64,000 nucleotides of DNA from Mesoterricola sediminis (GTDB lineage: Bacteria; Acidobacteriota; Holophagae; Holophagales; Holophagaceae): NCBI RefSeq assembly GCF_030295425.1, contig NZ_AP027081.1:2296965-2360964 (forward strand), written 5' to 3'. Shown here one piece after another: positions 16,881 to 27,305 of the stretch (the first letter of the stretch is position 1; each line of letters starts with the position of its first letter). Below the pieces are notes generated by a model, which was not told the DNA's origin, did not search any database, and was given only the letters and a program-made list of their open reading frames with translations. The translations under genes were made by a program, and so were the position numbers.

Positions 16881-18227
16881 ATGGATATCCTCGTCATCAC
16901 CCAGCATCACCGGCTTGTGGAATCCCTGCGGACCGCGTTCCAGGGGGTGGGCCACCGGCTCACCGTGATGCAGGACGCCCTCCAGGCCCTCGCCGCCGAG
17001 GCCTGGGACCGGGCCCGGCTCGTGCTGGTGGACGCCGAAGGGGACCCCATGAGCGGCTACCAGCTCTGCGGGCTCCTGCGGGGGGAGTCCCGGGTCCTGT
17101 ACCGGAACCTGCCCGTGTTCCTCATCCTGGACCGCCCCCCCTCCGGCGAGGAGCTGGCCCTGCTGGACGCCGTGGACGGGGACGGGTTCTGCGAGACCTT
17201 CGCCTCCCCCGAACGCCTCCATGCCCAGCTCGGCCCCCTCCTGGAGGGGAGCTCCCTGCGCGCCGGCGGCCAGCCCCTGCGGGCCCTGGCCCGGGGCCTG
17301 GGCGCGGGGGCCCGGGCCCGGGTGGACGACGTGGTGCGGGGCTTCGGCTTCGACCTGGAGGCCGTGCCGGCCCGGGGCCTGAACGACGCGATCCTGGACC
17401 GGCGCCCCCTCCTCCTCTTCCTGGGGGTGGACGCCACGGGGGACCGGGCCCTCCGGGTCCTGCGGAACCTGCCCGAGGGGCACGTCCCCTACACCTTCCT
17501 GGTGGGGGGCCGGATCCCGGAGGCCGCCCAGCGCCGCCTCCTCAACGCCGGGGCCATGGCCTGGCTCAGCCTCCCCGTGTCCGGCCCCCTCCTGGTCCAC
17601 GGCGTGCGGCAGGCCATGGAATGGCTCCACATCCGGCGCCTCAAGGGGGAGGTGCAGCGCCAGCTCAACGAACTGGCGGAACGCCGGGCCGCCCTGGAGC
17701 GGGAGGCCAGCAGCCTGCGCAGCGAGATCCTCCTGGATCCCCTCACGGGCCTCTTCAACCGGCGGGCCTTCACCCAGAACCTGGAGCACGCCGTCCACCA
17801 GTGGGAGCGGCACCGCCGCGCCTTCGTCCTCATCCTGGGGGACCTGGACTACTTCAAGCTGATCAATGACCGGTTCGGCCACGTGGCCGGCGACCAGGTC
17901 CTCCAGGGCGTCGGCCACCTGCTCCGGGCCGGCCTCCGCCGGTCCGACCTGGCCTTCCGCATCGGCGGCGAGGAATTCGCCGTCCTGCTCATGGAGACCA
18001 CCCTGGAGGCCGGGGCCGAGGTGGCCGAGAAGATCCGCCGCCGCATCGAGGCCCACCCCTGCCCCCTGCCCACGGGTCCCACCGCGTTCCCCACCATGTC
18101 CTTCGGGGTCGGCGCCCCCGACGCCCGGGACGCGGCCGGCCTCTTTTCCCGGGTGGACGAGGCCCTGTACCTGGCCAAGCGGCGCGGGCGGAACCGGGTG
18201 GAGGTGCTGGAGGCCCCCGCCTCCTGA
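16881..18227 (+). CDS. Diguanylate cyclase with degenerate receiver-like N-terminus
   Basis: 448 residues. Two receiver-like segments (about 1-120 and 140-250) precede a GGDEF domain at about 280-445. The first keeps a phosphoacceptor-like D in RLVLVDAEGDPMSGYQLC but has TQHH where receivers carry two acidic residues. The second lacks the acceptor. The cyclase has DPLTGLFNRRAF, LGDLDYFKLINDRFGH and an intact GGEEF, with an RxxD inhibitory site (RRSD) five residues before it. It should make cyclic di-GMP with product inhibition. A coiled linker (GEVQRQLNELAERRAALERE) joins the halves. Confidence 0.87.
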   Translation: MDILVITQHHRLVESLRTAFQGVGHRLTVMQDALQALAAEAWDRARLVLVDAEGDPMSGYQLCGLLRGESRVLYRNLPVFLILDRPPSGEELALLDAVDGDGFCETFASPERLHAQLGPLLEGSSLRAGGQPLRALARGLGAGARARVDDVVRGFGFDLEAVPARGLNDAILDRRPLLLFLGVDATGDRALRVLRNLPEGHVPYTFLVGGRIPEAAQRRLLNAGAMAWLSLPVSGPLLVHGVRQAMEWLHIRRLKGEVQRQLNELAERRAALEREASSLRSEILLDPLTGLFNRRAFTQNLEHAVHQWERHRRAFVLILGDLDYFKLINDRFGHVAGDQVLQGVGHLLRAGLRRSDLAFRIGGEEFAVLLMETTLEAGAEVAEKIRRRIEAHPCPLPTGPTAFPTMSFGVGAPDARDAAGLFSRVDEALYLAKRRGRNRVEVLEAPAS

Positions 18228-18281
18228 TGGCTCGCTCGACAGACCGGGTCCCGTCGGGCATGCTCACCCCAGGAGGATGGC

Positions 18282-19436
18282 ATGGTTCAGGACATGACGG
18301 CGGAGGAACTGGTGGCCCTGGTGACGCGGGTCTTCCGGCCCGTACCGGGCGAGCGCGGACTGGCGATCCTGGTGGACCTGCCCGACGCCCAGGTGCCGGA
18401 CACCCCGGCCTGGCGGGAGCGCCGGGACATGGCCGCCGCCTGGGCCGCCATGCTGGCCGGGCGGCGGGAGGAGCTGGGCTTCGACACCCACCTCGCCCTG
18501 TATCCCAATGTGCACACCAACAACGGCGACCTGCCCGCCCAGGCGTGGCTCCAGGGGGACGGGCCGCTGCCCCAGCGGGCCGAGGACCTGGACCCCGCGG
18601 CCGCCCTGCCCTTCCCGGACCTCTATGCCGGGCACTCCATCCTCATCGCCCTGACCACCTTCTCCGCCACGGCCCCCCTGAAGATGGCCGCCCGCCAGTT
18701 CCCCATCCGGGCCGCCACCATGCCCGGCTTCTCCCGGGCCATGGTGCCGAGCCTCCGGCTGGACTACGGGGAGGTCAACCGGCGGGTCCAGCTCCTCAAG
18801 GACCTCCTGGACCGGGCCGAGGGCGCCGACCTGCGGTTCACCCACCCCGGCGGCGCGGCGAACCTGCACCTGGACCTGCGCCACCGCACGGGCCACGCCA
18901 GCGGCGGGCTCATCCCGGACCTGGGCACGGCCGGCAACCTGCCTTCCGGCGAAGCCTACATCGTCCCCTACGAGGGGGAGCGCCCCCAGGACCCCAGCCG
19001 GACCGCGGGCCTGCTGCCCGTCCAGTTCGGCGACGAGGTCGTCTGCTACGCCATCGAGGGCAATGTGGCCCGGTGCGTGCTCCCCGGCGGCCCCGAGGCG
19101 GCGCGGGAGGCGGCCCTCCTGGCGGCGGAACCCGCCTACGGCAACCTGGCCGAACTGGGCCTGGGGGTCCTGGCCGCCTTCGGCGTGAAGCCCGTGGGCG
19201 TGGTGCTCCTGGACGAGAAGCTGGGCCTCCACATCGCCTTCGGCCGGAGCGAGCACTTCGGCGGCCAGGTGGGACCGTCCGCGTTCAGCCGGCCCGAGGC
19301 CGTCGTGCACATCGACCGGGTCTACGTGCCCGAGACCCAGCCCCGGGTCCAGGTGGACAGCGTCACCCTCCGCCTGGAGGACGGCACCGCCCTGCCCCTG
19401 ATGCGGGCCGGCGACTACGCCCCCGGGTTGTTCTGA
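18282..19436 (+). CDS. M29-like (thermophilic aminopeptidase family) metallopeptidase
   Basis: 384 residues, no signal peptide. GNLPSGEAYIVPYEG matches the NxPxGE metal-binding motif of M29 aminopeptidases, and GVVLLDEKLGLHIAFGRSEH FGG corresponds to their later Glu/His metal site. The N-terminal half diverges from classic leucyl aminopeptidases, so substrate cannot be stated. ATG at 18282 has a strong AGGAGG. Its last 22 bp overlap the convergent 2H phosphoesterase gene. Confidence 0.6.
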   Translation: MVQDMTAEELVALVTRVFRPVPGERGLAILVDLPDAQVPDTPAWRERRDMAAAWAAMLAGRREELGFDTHLALYPNVHTNNGDLPAQAWLQGDGPLPQRAEDLDPAAALPFPDLYAGHSILIALTTFSATAPLKMAARQFPIRAATMPGFSRAMVPSLRLDYGEVNRRVQLLKDLLDRAEGADLRFTHPGGAANLHLDLRHRTGHASGGLIPDLGTAGNLPSGEAYIVPYEGERPQDPSRTAGLLPVQFGDEVVCYAIEGNVARCVLPGGPEAAREAALLAAEPAYGNLAELGLGVLAAFGVKPVGVVLLDEKLGLHIAFGRSEHFGGQVGPSAFSRPEAVVHIDRVYVPETQPRVQVDSVTLRLEDGTALPLMRAGDYAPGLF

Positions 19437-19984
19437 ACGTCGCAGAGGGGCCCCATCAGGGGGAACCGGTCCGCAGGCTCGTAGCGGGGGCCGATCCACT
19501 GGAACAGCGTCAGGTTCCGCACCTCGAAGGGAATGTGCAGGTCCATGCCCAGGAGGAGGTCCACGGCCTCGCCGTACGTGCCCCGGGCCGGGGCGCCCTG
19601 GGCCAGGGTGATGTGGGGGATCCAGCGGTCGGGCTCGTACAGGGGGTAGGTCTGGGCGCCCAGGGCCTGGAAGGCGGCGGCCAGGCTCCGGTGCAGGGCC
19701 TCCAGGGTGGGGGTCTTGACGACGGGCGCGTAGAGGATCGGCGAAGACCCGTGGAAGAGGCCGAGGCCGTGGGCCTCCAGCGCGAAGGGCGCGGTCTCCT
19801 GGGAGAACCGCTCCAGGACCTCTTTCGCCCGGTCGTGGTCCAGGCCCTCGAACCCCAGCAGGGTCAGGTGCGGGAAGGGCACCCGGCGGATCCCCGCCAG
19901 GCCGAACTGCGCGCCCAGGTGGGCCCAGATATCCCGGACCCGTCCCGCGGCGGGTTCATGGAGCGCCAGGGCGATGGTGGACAT
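19415..19984 (-). CDS. 2'-5' RNA ligase / 2H phosphoesterase family protein
   Basis: 189 residues, the usual size. The two HxT/S signature motifs are HLTLLGFEG near residue 39 and HITLAQGAP near 124. Members open or close 2'-5' and cyclic phosphate bonds in RNA (ThpR type) or process nucleotide-like phosphodiesters. Convergent with the M29-like gene, overlapping 22 bp. Upstream lies a terminator that closes the sucCD operon, so it is probably transcribed separately. Confidence 0.8.
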   Translation of the reverse strand: MSTIALALHEPAAGRVRDIWAHLGAQFGLAGIRRVPFPHLTLLGFEGLDHDRAKEVLERFSQETAPFALEAHGLGLFHGSSPILYAPVVKTPTLEALHRSLAAAFQALGAQTYPLYEPDRWIPHITLAQGAPARGTYGEAVDLLLGMDLHIPFEVRNLTLFQWIGPRYEPADRFPLMGPLCDVQNNPGA

Positions 19985-20008
19985 GGCTCCAGTCTACACG
20001 CTCCATGC

Positions 20009-20038
20009 CGAAAATATCCCGCCCGGACGCGGGCGGGC
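20009..20038 (-). terminator. Terminator at the end of the sucC-sucD-PAP2 operon
   Basis: On the minus strand CCCGCCC-GCGTCC-GGGCGGG (20037-20018) is followed by ATATTTT, directly after the PAP2 stop codon. Confidence 0.75.
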
Positions 20039-20039
20039 T

Positions 20040-20831
20040 TCAGAAGCGGGCGGATACGGTGAAGCCGGCCCCGCCGGGGCCCAGGGCCGGCCGCACCTCG
20101 ACGGCCACCCGCTTCCCGGCGCGGCGCGCCTGGTCCAGGCCGGTGACGGCCCGCCCCGCGTAGATCCCCACCAGGGCGCCCGCGAGGACGTCGGAGGCGA
20201 AGTGGTCCCGGGTCTGGAGGCGGGAGAGGCCCACGAGCCCGGCGACGCCGTAGGACGCCACCGACACCCAGGTCCGGTCGGTCCGGGCGGAGAGGGCCGC
20301 GGCCATGGCGAAGGCCTGGGCGGCATGGCCCGAGGGGAAGCCGTCCCGGGAGGAGAAGGGCTTGAACGCGTGGTCCCCGTAGCCGTCGACCGGCCGCGCC
20401 CGGCCCGCCAGGACCTTCACGGGGAGGATGGCCGCCTGGGCGAGCACGGCGGAGAGGCCCATGTCCACGAACACGGAGCGGGGCTTGTCCAGGTCGAGGA
20501 GGCTGGTGACGGCGTAGCCGGCGCCCAGGACGGCGAGGCCCGCCATGCCGCCGGGCTTCGCCAGGTCCCGGGCGAGGCGCGTCCTGCCGGGCGTCTGGGA
20601 GCGCCCCATCCCGTCGTCCACAGTCCGGTCCAGGAGGAGGGCCGTGCCCAGCACGGCGGCGGCGCAGAGGCCGGCCTCCCCCCACTGGGCGCGGGACCAG
20701 TCCGCGGGCGCCGTGGCCAGGGCCTTGGCGTCCGCCCACGCCACCCCCGGCAGCGCGCCCAGCGCGTCCGGGGAGGGCGTCTGGGCGCCGAGCCAGGTGC
20801 CGGCCGCCAGGGCCAGGAGCCAGGTCTTCAC
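20040..20831 (-). CDS. PAP2-family phosphatase, membrane or secreted
   Basis: 263 residues. Signal-like N-terminus ([15 protein letters not shown]). The three PAP2 motifs are [27 protein letters not shown] and [18 protein letters not shown], with the catalytic His pair in PSGH and RDHFASD. Substrates in this family include phosphatidic acid, undecaprenyl diphosphate and phosphatidylglycerol phosphate; none can be chosen from sequence alone. GTG start at 20831 overlaps the sucD stop (GTGA), so it is translationally coupled at the end of the sucCD operon. A terminator follows. Confidence 0.8.
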   Translation of the reverse strand: MKTWLLALAAGTWLGAQTPSPDALGALPGVAWADAKALATAPADWSRAQWGEAGLCAAAVLGTALLLDRTVDDGMGRSQTPGRTRLARDLAKPGGMAGLAVLGAGYAVTSLLDLDKPRSVFVDMGLSAVLAQAAILPVKVLAGRARPVDGYGDHAFKPFSSRDGFPSGHAAQAFAMAAALSARTDRTWVSVASYGVAGLVGLSRLQTRDHFASDVLAGALVGIYAGRAVTGLDQARRAGKRVAVEVRPALGPGGAGFTVSARF

Positions 20832-21706
20832 GCGCGGGCGAGGCGGGCCGCCATGGCCTTGCCCATGTCGGCGGGGCTCCGGACGACGGTGATGCCGGCG
20901 GCCTCGAGGGCCGCCATCTTGTCCGCGGCCGTGCCCTTGCCGCCGCTGATGATGGCGCCGGCGTGGCCCATGCGGCGCCCCGGAGGGGCCGTCTGGCCCG
21001 CGATGAAGGCCACCACGGGCTTCTTCACGTGGGCCTGCACGTAGGCCGCGGCCTTCTCCTCCGCGTCCCCGCCGATCTCGCCCACCATCACGATGGCGTG
21101 GGTCTCCGGATCCGCGTTGAAGAGCTCGAAGGCGTCGATGAAGCTGGTGCCGTTGATGGGGTCGCCGCCGATGCCCACGCAGGTGCTCTGCCCGATGCCC
21201 AGGGCCGTGAGCTGGCCCACGGCCTCGTAGGCCAGGGTCCCGGAGCGGCTGATGATGCCCACGTGGCCCGGCTTGTGGATGCGCCCGGGCATGATGCCGA
21301 TCTTGGCCTGGCCCGGCGTGATGACGCCCGGGCAGTTCGGGCCGACCAGGCGCGTGCCGGGGTGCTCGTGCATGATGCGCTTCACCTTGATCATGTCCTG
21401 GACGGGAATGCCCTCGGTGATGCAGACGATGAGCTCGATGTCGGCCTCGAAGGCCTCCAGGATGGCGTCCGCCGCCGACGGGGGCGGCACGAAGATCATG
21501 GTGGCGTTGGCGCCGGTGGCGGCCATGGCGGCCTTGACGGTGTCGTAGACGTGGAACCCCTCGACCTCGGTGCCGCCCTTGCCGGGGGTGACGCCGCCCA
21601 CGACCTGGGTTCCGTAGTCCCGGCAGCCCTTGGCGTGGAAGAGGCCCTCGCGGCCGGTGATGCCCTGGACGATCAGGCGGGTGTGGTTGCCGACGAGAAT
21701 GGACAT
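20828..21706 (-). CDS. sucD: Succinyl-CoA synthetase, alpha subunit
   Basis: 292 residues. [19 protein letters not shown] is the CoA-binding Rossmann start, [11 protein letters not shown] and [17 protein letters not shown] are family signatures, and the latter holds the phosphorylated His. With SucC it interconverts succinyl-CoA and succinate with nucleotide phosphorylation in the TCA cycle. It is 23 bp downstream of the small membrane-protein gene that separates it from sucC. Confidence 0.95.
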   Translation of the reverse strand: MSILVGNHTRLIVQGITGREGLFHAKGCRDYGTQVVGGVTPGKGGTEVEGFHVYDTVKAAMAATGANATMIFVPPPSAADAILEAFEADIELIVCITEGIPVQDMIKVKRIMHEHPGTRLVGPNCPGVITPGQAKIGIMPGRIHKPGHVGIISRSGTLAYEAVGQLTALGIGQSTCVGIGGDPINGTSFIDAFELFNADPETHAIVMVGEIGGDAEEKAAAYVQAHVKKPVVAFIAGQTAPPGRRMGHAGAIISGGKGTAADKMAALEAAGITVVRSPADMGKAMAARLARA

Positions 21707-21729
21707 GGTTGACCTCGGGGGGATGGGGT

Positions 21730-22119
21730 TCAGTGGTCGTCGCGGAAGGCGTCGGGGTCGGGGCCCGCGGGGGCCTCCGGCTCATGGGCGGGCGATGCGG
21801 GCTTGAGGGCCCTGAGCTCGGCGAGATACCGGCGCTTCAGGGCGTCCAGTTCGAGGTTCCGGCGGTAGAGGCGGAAGAGGAGGGCGGCCACGACCACCAG
21901 GTTCAGGGGGACGGCCGCCCACATGAGCAGCGGCGCGTGGAAGACGGCGCGCTCCCAGTTCCGGGCGCCCACCATCCAGATGAAGAACCACATCATGGGC
22001 AGGAGGCCCACGGTCACGAAGAAGAAGCCCCAGCCGATGCGCCAGGCGCCCTGGTGCATGGCGGACTGGTACTCGGCCCACTTGGCCTCGTACGCGGTCT
22101 GGGGGTCGGCGGCGCTCAT
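21730..22119 (-). CDS. Small two-helix membrane protein between sucC and sucD
   Basis: 129 residues, family not recognised. Two hydrophobic helices ([20 protein letters not shown] near 30-50 and [19 protein letters not shown] near 65-83) are followed by a basic coiled stretch ([20 protein letters not shown]) and an acidic Pro-rich tail. Its ATG overlaps the sucC stop (ATGA), and sucD follows 23 bp later. Translation coupling suggests equal expression with the enzyme subunits, but a functional link is not shown. Confidence 0.7.
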   Translation of the reverse strand: MSAADPQTAYEAKWAEYQSAMHQGAWRIGWGFFFVTVGLLPMMWFFIWMVGARNWERAVFHAPLLMWAAVPLNLVVVAALLFRLYRRNLELDALKRRYLAELRALKPASPAHEPEAPAGPDPDAFRDDH

Positions 22120-23273
22120 GCGATCGCGGCCACGACCTTGCGGGCGGCGTCGTCGAGGTCGGCGCCCACCTGGATCCGGAGGCCGCTCTCGGAGAGGATG
22201 CGCTTGCCCTCCTCGACGTTGGTGCCCTCGAGGCGGACCACGACGGGGACCTGCACGCCGATCTCGCGCGCGGCCTTGACGACGCCGTTGGCGACGATGT
22301 CGCAGCGCATGATCCCGCCGAAGATGTTGACCAGGACGGCCTTCACGCCGGGATCCTGCAGGATGATCCGGAAGGCGTTCTTCACGGCCTCCTCCGAGGC
22401 GCCGCCGCCCACGTCGAGGAAGTTGGCGGGGCTGGAGCCGTGGTACTGGATGATGTCCATGGTCGCCATGGCCAGGCCCGCGCCGTTGACCATGCAGCCG
22501 ATGCTGCCGTCCAGCTTGATGAAGTTCAGCCCGAACTTCGACGCGTCGATCTCGGCCGCGGCCTCCTCGTTGAGGTCGCGGAAGGCCTGGACCTCCGGGT
22601 GGCGGAAGAGGGCGTTGTCGTCGAAGGCGATCTTCGCGTCGAGCGCCGTGACGTCACCCTGCTTCGTGACGACCAGCGGGTTGATCTCGAGCATGGAGCA
22701 GTCCTTCTCCACGAAGAGCTTGTAGAGGTTCCGGAAGAAGACCACCCCCTTGCGGAAGGTGTCCCCGGACAGGCCCAGGGCGAAGGCCAGCTCGCGGGCG
22801 TGGTGCTCGGCGAGGCCGATCGCGGGATCCACGGCGACCTTCACGATCTTCTCCGGCGTCGCCGCGGCGACCTCCTCGATCTCGACGCCGCCCTCGGTGG
22901 AGGCCAGCGCGGTCACGCGGCCCGTGGCCCGGTCCACGAGGAAGCTGAAGTACAGCTCGCGCGCGATGTCGACGGGGTCGGACACGAAGACGGTGCGCAC
23001 CACGCGGCCCTCGGGGCCGGTCTGCTTCGTGACCAGATTCATCCCCATCATCCGCCCGAAGAGCTCCGCGGCCTCCGCGGGCGTCTTCGCGAACTTCACG
23101 CCACCGCCCTTTCCGCGGCCGCCGGCGTGGATCTGCGCCTTCACGACGCTCTGCCCGCCGAACGATTCCGTGATCGCCGCGGCCTCCGCGGCGTCGGCGG
23201 CCACCTGGCCACGGGGCGTGGCCACGCCGTACTTCCTCAGAAGTTCCTTGGCCTGGTATTCATGGATGTTCAT
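22116..23273 (-). CDS. sucC: Succinyl-CoA synthetase, beta subunit
   Basis: 385 residues starting [20 protein letters not shown], the standard opening of SucC. ATP-grasp domain with [27 protein letters not shown] and the C-terminal [19 protein letters not shown] ligase domain. First gene of the leftward operon sucC, small membrane protein, sucD, PAP2. Confidence 0.96.
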   Translation of the reverse strand: MNIHEYQAKELLRKYGVATPRGQVAADAAEAAAITESFGGQSVVKAQIHAGGRGKGGGVKFAKTPAEAAELFGRMMGMNLVTKQTGPEGRVVRTVFVSDPVDIARELYFSFLVDRATGRVTALASTEGGVEIEEVAAATPEKIVKVAVDPAIGLAEHHARELAFALGLSGDTFRKGVVFFRNLYKLFVEKDCSMLEINPLVVTKQGDVTALDAKIAFDDNALFRHPEVQAFRDLNEEAAAEIDASKFGLNFIKLDGSIGCMVNGAGLAMATMDIIQYHGSSPANFLDVGGGASEEAVKNAFRIILQDPGVKAVLVNIFGGIMRCDIVANGVVKAAREIGVQVPVVVRLEGTNVEEGKRILSESGLRIQVGADLDDAARKVVAAIA

Positions 23274-23402
23274 GCGAGGCTCCCGGGGACCTGCTGGTTT
23301 CGGATCGATCATCTTAACCCGTTCCTGGGTCCAGTTCGCAACTGGAAGGTGAGGCCCCCGAAGGTATAGACTGGAGTTTCCCCCCTCCCGGGAGTCTTCC
23401 CC

Positions 23403-24968
23403 ATGGCTCAGCTGGACAAGCTCCTGGCCCACATCACGCCCCGCGGGGGCCTCCGCCTCCGCCTGGAGGCCGGCGCCCCGCCCCTCCTGATGATGCCCGC
23501 GGGGGTGGAGACCCCCCTCATGGCCAGCGCCCTGAGCGGGGTCATGGTGGAGGCCCTGGCCCGGGAGGTCCTGCCGGCCGGGAGCGCCCCGGGCTTCGAG
23601 GCCACGGGGGAGGCGGCCTTCGACCACCAGGCCGGGAACGAGACCTTCCTCGTCACCTTGGCCCGGACGCCCCGGGGGGTGGCCATCCAGGTGGAGCCCC
23701 AGTCGGGCGCCTCCTCGGCGACCCTCACCCAGCCCCTGCCCCGCCGCACCCCCGTGCCCGTGGCCCCGCCCCAGGCGCCGCCCCCCGCCCCCCGGGCTGA
23801 CGCGCCCCGGGCTGACGCGCCCCGGGCTGACGCGCCCCGGGCCGACGCGCCCCGAATCGACGCCGCAGGAGGCCGGGCCCTGGCCGAGGCCCTCTTCAAG
23901 GACCTGCTGGCCCGGAAGGGGTCCGACCTGCACCTGACCTCCTTCGAGACCCCCACCGCCCGGATTCACGGAGATATGGAAGAACTGGAAGGGTTCGGGA
24001 TCCTGGGACCCGCCCAGCTCGGCGCCATGATGGAGGCCCTGGCCCCGGAGGCCGCCTGGGAGCACTTCAAGGCCCACAACGACGCCGACTTCGCCTACCC
24101 CTTCGAGGCGGGGGGATGCCGGCTCCGCGTCAACTACTTCCAGGACCGGCAGGGGCCGGGCATGGTCTGCCGGGTGATCCCCAACGAGATCCCCGATCCG
24201 GACCGCCTGGGGCTCCCGGACCCGGTCCGGCGGCTGGCGGACCTGGCCAAGGGCCTCGTGCTCGTGACCGGCCCGACGGGTTCGGGCAAGTCCACGACCC
24301 TGGCGGCCATCCTGGACATCGCCAACCAGAAGCGGAACGACCACATCCTCACCATCGAGGACCCCATCGAGTTCGTCCATCCCCGCAAGCGGTGCCTGGT
24401 CAACCAGCGCGAGGTGGGCAACCACACCGACTCCTTCAAGTCCGGCCTGCGGGCCGCCCTGCGCGAGGACCCCGACATCGTCCTCGTCGGCGAGATGCGG
24501 GACCTGGAGACGATTTCCATCGCCCTGGAGACGGCCATCACCGGCCACCTCGTCTTCGGCACCCTCCACACCTCCAGCGCCATCGGGACGGTGGACCGCA
24601 TCGTGGACCAGTTCCCCTCCGACCGCCAGCAGCAGATCCGGGTCATGCTGGCCGACGCCCTCAAGTGCGTCGTGTCCCAGACCCTCCTCAAGAAGGTCGG
24701 CGGCGGGCGGGTCGCGGCCCTGGAGACCCTCTTCATCACCCCGGCCATCGCCAACCTGATCCGCGAGGGGAAGAACTTCCAGATCCAGAGCGCCATGCAG
24801 ACCGGCCGCGCCTACGGCCAGAAGCTCATGAACGACGCCCTCCTGGAGCTCATCCAGAACCGGGTCGTGGAGCCCCAGGAAGCCTACATGAAGTGCCCCG
24901 ACAAGGAGTCCTTCATGAACACCCTCAAGCGCGGCGGCATCAACTGGGATCCCCGGGGCCAGGAGTAG
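23403..24968 (+). CDS. PilT/PilU-like type IV pilus ATPase with duplicated N-terminal domain
   Basis: 521 residues, against about 350-380 for usual PilT/PilU. The catalytic core (about 160-500) has a PAS-like N-domain ([20 protein letters not shown]), Walker [10 protein letters not shown], Asp box [10 protein letters not shown], Walker [17 protein letters not shown], His box GTLHTSSA, and [12 protein letters not shown], the counterpart of AIRNLIRE. Ahead of it lies a second, weaker N-domain (about 1-100: [20 protein letters not shown] ... [19 protein letters not shown]) and a Pro/Ala linker with four RADAP repeats. It probably powers pilus retraction or assists PilT. No other pilus gene is adjacent. 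Confidence 0.85.
   Translation: MAQLDKLLAHITPRGGLRLRLEAGAPPLLMMPAGVETPLMASALSGVMVEALAREVLPAGSAPGFEATGEAAFDHQAGNETFLVTLARTPRGVAIQVEPQSGASSATLTQPLPRRTPVPVAPPQAPPPAPRADAPRADAPRADAPRADAPRIDAAGGRALAEALFKDLLARKGSDLHLTSFETPTARIHGDMEELEGFGILGPAQLGAMMEALAPEAAWEHFKAHNDADFAYPFEAGGCRLRVNYFQDRQGPGMVCRVIPNEIPDPDRLGLPDPVRRLADLAKGLVLVTGPTGSGKSTTLAAILDIANQKRNDHILTIEDPIEFVHPRKRCLVNQREVGNHTDSFKSGLRAALREDPDIVLVGEMRDLETISIALETAITGHLVFGTLHTSSAIGTVDRIVDQFPSDRQQQIRVMLADALKCVVSQTLLKKVGGGRVAALETLFITPAIANLIREGKNFQIQSAMQTGRAYGQKLMNDALLELIQNRVVEPQEAYMKCPDKESFMNTLKRGGINWDPRGQE
23793..23852 (+). repeat. Four tandem 15-bp repeats encoding RADAP
   Basis: Unit CGGGCTGACGCGCCC four times in frame (fourth unit with one C for T) in the linker of the PilT-like gene. 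Copy-number change would alter linker length by five residues without breaking the frame. Confidence 0.9.
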
Positions 24969-25008
24969 GGACAGGCGGGCACCAGGCCCCCCACGAAACA
25001 CCCCACCC

Positions 25009-25025
25009 CCCCCGGAATCCGGGGG
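25009..25025. terminator. Short hairpin after the PilT-like gene
   Basis: CCCCCGG-AAT-CCGGGGG between the convergent PilT-like and polyprenyl synthase genes. There is no T run, so termination is likely but not certain. Confidence 0.4.
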
Positions 25026-25087
25026 CTTGACCCCTGCCCTGGCGGAAGGGCGGCTCAAGGCACGGCGGACGGGGCGCCTCCCGGACC

Positions 25088-26083
25088 TCAGTTGCTGCGG
25101 GCCAGCAGGATCTCGGGGATGTCCAGGAGGAGTTTCCGGGTGGCGGGGTCCCCGTCCACGCCCTGGAGGGCGGCAGTGGCCGCGCGGCTGGCGCGGAGGG
25201 CCAGGTCCCGGGTCTCGGCCAGGGCGTCGTGGGCCTGGATCAGGGCGCGGAGGGCCTTCTCGTCCGCGGGGGCGATGGGGGTCTCCTCCCCGTTGGCCCA
25301 GATGCGCTCGATGATGGGGCGCGCCTCCCGGGGGGCGCGCTCCAGGAGGGTGAGCATCGGCAGGGTGAGCTTGCCCTCCCGCAGGTCGGAGAAGACGGGC
25401 TTGCCCATCTCCGCCTCGGTGGAGGTGTAGTCCAGGAGGTCGTCCACGAGCTGGAAGGCCCGGCCGATCTCCAGGCCGTACTGCCGCATGGCCACGCAAT
25501 CGGCCTCGGGGCGGCCCGCCAGCACGGCGCCCGTCTCGGTGCACCCCGAGAAGAGGAGGGCCGTCTTCCGCTCCTGGATGTCGAAGTAGTCCTTGCGGCT
25601 CGTCTCCAGGTTGAACAGGCAGTCGTTCTGGATGAGTTCGCCCTCGATCATCCGGGTGGTCACCTCGGCCATGATCTCCAGCATCCGGAAGGACCGCCCC
25701 GCGATGGCCATGGACATGGAGCGCAGGTAGAGGAGGTCGCCGAAGAGCACGGTCAGGGTGTTGCCCCACAGGGCGTTGAGCGTGGGCTTGGACCGCCGGG
25801 TCTGGGCGTGGTCGATGACGTCGTCGTGGATGAGGGTCGCCGTGTGGAGCATCTCGAAGACCACGGCGAAGCGGATGTCCTCCTGCGTCTCGACGCGGCA
25901 GAGGCGGCTGCCGAGAAGGACGAGGGCCGGGCGAAGGCGCTTGCCCTTCCCCGCGCCGATATGGGCCGCCAAGCGGCTGACGACGGCCACCTCCGACGCG
26001 AGGGCGCGCTGGATCTCCTCCTCCACCTCGGCCAGCTTGCCGGAGATGGGGAGGAAGTACCGGAGGAGGTCGATGCGGCTCAT
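25088..26083 (-). CDS. ispB: Polyprenyl diphosphate synthase (octaprenyl-type, IspB-like)
   Basis: 331 residues. [13 protein letters not shown] binds the allylic or homoallylic substrate. [14 protein letters not shown] is the first Asp-rich motif (DDxxD) and [15 protein letters not shown] the second. It adds isopentenyl units to make the long side chain of menaquinone or ubiquinone; chain length cannot be read from sequence with certainty. Starts 2 bp after the stop of yajQ, so the pair is probably one unit, with yajQ first. Confidence 0.88.
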   Translation of the reverse strand: MSRIDLLRYFLPISGKLAEVEEEIQRALASEVAVVSRLAAHIGAGKGKRLRPALVLLGSRLCRVETQEDIRFAVVFEMLHTATLIHDDVIDHAQTRRSKPTLNALWGNTLTVLFGDLLYLRSMSMAIAGRSFRMLEIMAEVTTRMIEGELIQNDCLFNLETSRKDYFDIQERKTALLFSGCTETGAVLAGRPEADCVAMRQYGLEIGRAFQLVDDLLDYTSTEAEMGKPVFSDLREGKLTLPMLTLLERAPREARPIIERIWANGEETPIAPADEKALRALIQAHDALAETRDLALRASRAATAALQGVDGDPATRKLLLDIPEILLARSN

Positions 26084-26085
26084 GC

Positions 26086-26583
26086 CTAGGACCGGTAGTT
26101 GGTGAACTGCAGGTCGAGGCCCTGGTCGTTCTTCTTGAGGAGCGCGATCGCGTCCTGGAGGTCGTCCTTGTTCTTGCCGGAGACCCGCAGCTGGTCGCCC
26201 TGGATGGCGGCCTGGACCTTGACCTTGGCGTCCTTGAGGACCTTGACGAGGGCCTTGGCCTTCTCGGAGGGGATGCCCTGGAGGATCTTCACCTCCTGGC
26301 GGACGGTGCCCTTGGCCGCGGGCTCGAGCTTGCCGTACTCCATGGCGCGGATGCTCACGTTGCGCTTGACCAGCTTGCCCTGGAGCACGTCGATCACGGC
26401 CTTGAGCTTGACCTCGTCGTCGCTGGTCAGCACGAGGACGGCCTCGTCCTTGAGCTCGATCTTCGACACGGAACCCTTGAAATCGAAGCGCTGGCCGATC
26501 TCCTTGGTGGCCTGGTTAACCGCGTTCTTCACTTCGTCCATGTCCACCTTGGACACAACGTCGAATGAACAGTCGCTGGCCAT
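26086..26583 (-). CDS. YajQ-family cyclic-dinucleotide/nucleotide-binding protein
   Basis: 165 residues starting [20 protein letters not shown], with [15 protein letters not shown] and the closing [13 protein letters not shown], all characteristic of the family (DUF520). Some members bind cyclic di-GMP and act as transcription co-factors; others were linked to temperate-phage tRNA binding. ATG at 26583 has GGGAGGA upstream; the longer frame (to 26619) lacks conservation. A GGDEF cyclase is encoded elsewhere in the window, but no direct link is shown. Confidence 0.9.
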   Translation of the reverse strand: MASDCSFDVVSKVDMDEVKNAVNQATKEIGQRFDFKGSVSKIELKDEAVLVLTSDDEVKLKAVIDVLQGKLVKRNVSIRAMEYGKLEPAAKGTVRQEVKILQGIPSEKAKALVKVLKDAKVKVQAAIQGDQLRVSGKNKDDLQDAIALLKKNDQGLDLQFTNYRS

Positions 26584-26632
26584 CTGGATCCTCCCGTTGA
26601 TTTCAATGTAGCAGCACACGAGGGAATTGGTC

Positions 26633-27247
26633 TCAGGATGGCTGGGCCTCCAGGCGCGCGCGGAGCTCCGGCCACCCCTCCCACAGGAACATGCGGAGGA
26701 GGGCGACCTGCACGAGGGCGTGCTCGATGCGGCCCTCCCGGAGCATCGCCTCGGCCTCGGGCCAGGGCGCCGCCCAGACCCGCAGTTCCTCCGAGGGGTC
26801 CAGGTCGAGGGGGGCCACTGGATCGCAGTCCAGGCCCAGGAAGAAGTGGCAGCGGTTGTCCTGGATCGCGGGGTTGGGGAGGCAGCTCCCCAGGCTGATC
26901 CAGCGGTCCGGCCGGAATCCGGTCTCCTCCAGCAGCTCCCGGAGGCCGGCGTCGCTGGGCGCCTCGCCGGGCTCGGCCACCCCGCCGATGACCTCCAGCG
27001 TGCTCGCCCCGATGCCGTGGCGGAACTGCTCCACGAGCAGGAGCTCCCCCTGGCGGGTGAAGGCCACGACGTTCACCCAGGCCGGGCAGAGCAGCCGGGT
27101 GAACCCGTGTTCCCGGTCCGTGTGGGGACTCCGCCGCCGCGCCACCACGTGCCGGAAGAGCCGGGATTCCACCTGGAGCTCCACCTCACCGTCCGTCCAG
27201 GGGCGGGCGGGATCGAAGCCGGGGGAATGCTGGGCGATCAGGCGCAT
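26633..27247 (-). CDS. Nudix hydrolase (ADP-ribose pyrophosphatase-like)
   Basis: 204 residues. The Nudix box [24 protein letters not shown] fits GX5EX7REUXEEXGU (as GG...E...RELLEETG). Preceding [20 protein letters not shown] and TLEVIGG are typical of ADP-sugar pyrophosphatases. Likely cytosolic clean-up of ADP-ribose or related nucleotides. Divergent from the lipoprotein gene 58 bp away. Confidence 0.85.
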   Translation of the reverse strand: MRLIAQHSPGFDPARPWTDGEVELQVESRLFRHVVARRRSPHTDREHGFTRLLCPAWVNVVAFTRQGELLLVEQFRHGIGASTLEVIGGVAEPGEAPSDAGLRELLEETGFRPDRWISLGSCLPNPAIQDNRCHFFLGLDCDPVAPLDLDPSEELRVWAAPWPEAEAMLREGRIEHALVQVALLRMFLWEGWPELRARLEAQPS

Positions 27248-27305
27248 GCCTCCAGTCTACCCATGGGCGCTTCAATTCGCCGGCCGTTGCTGGTATCGTT
27301 CCGGC

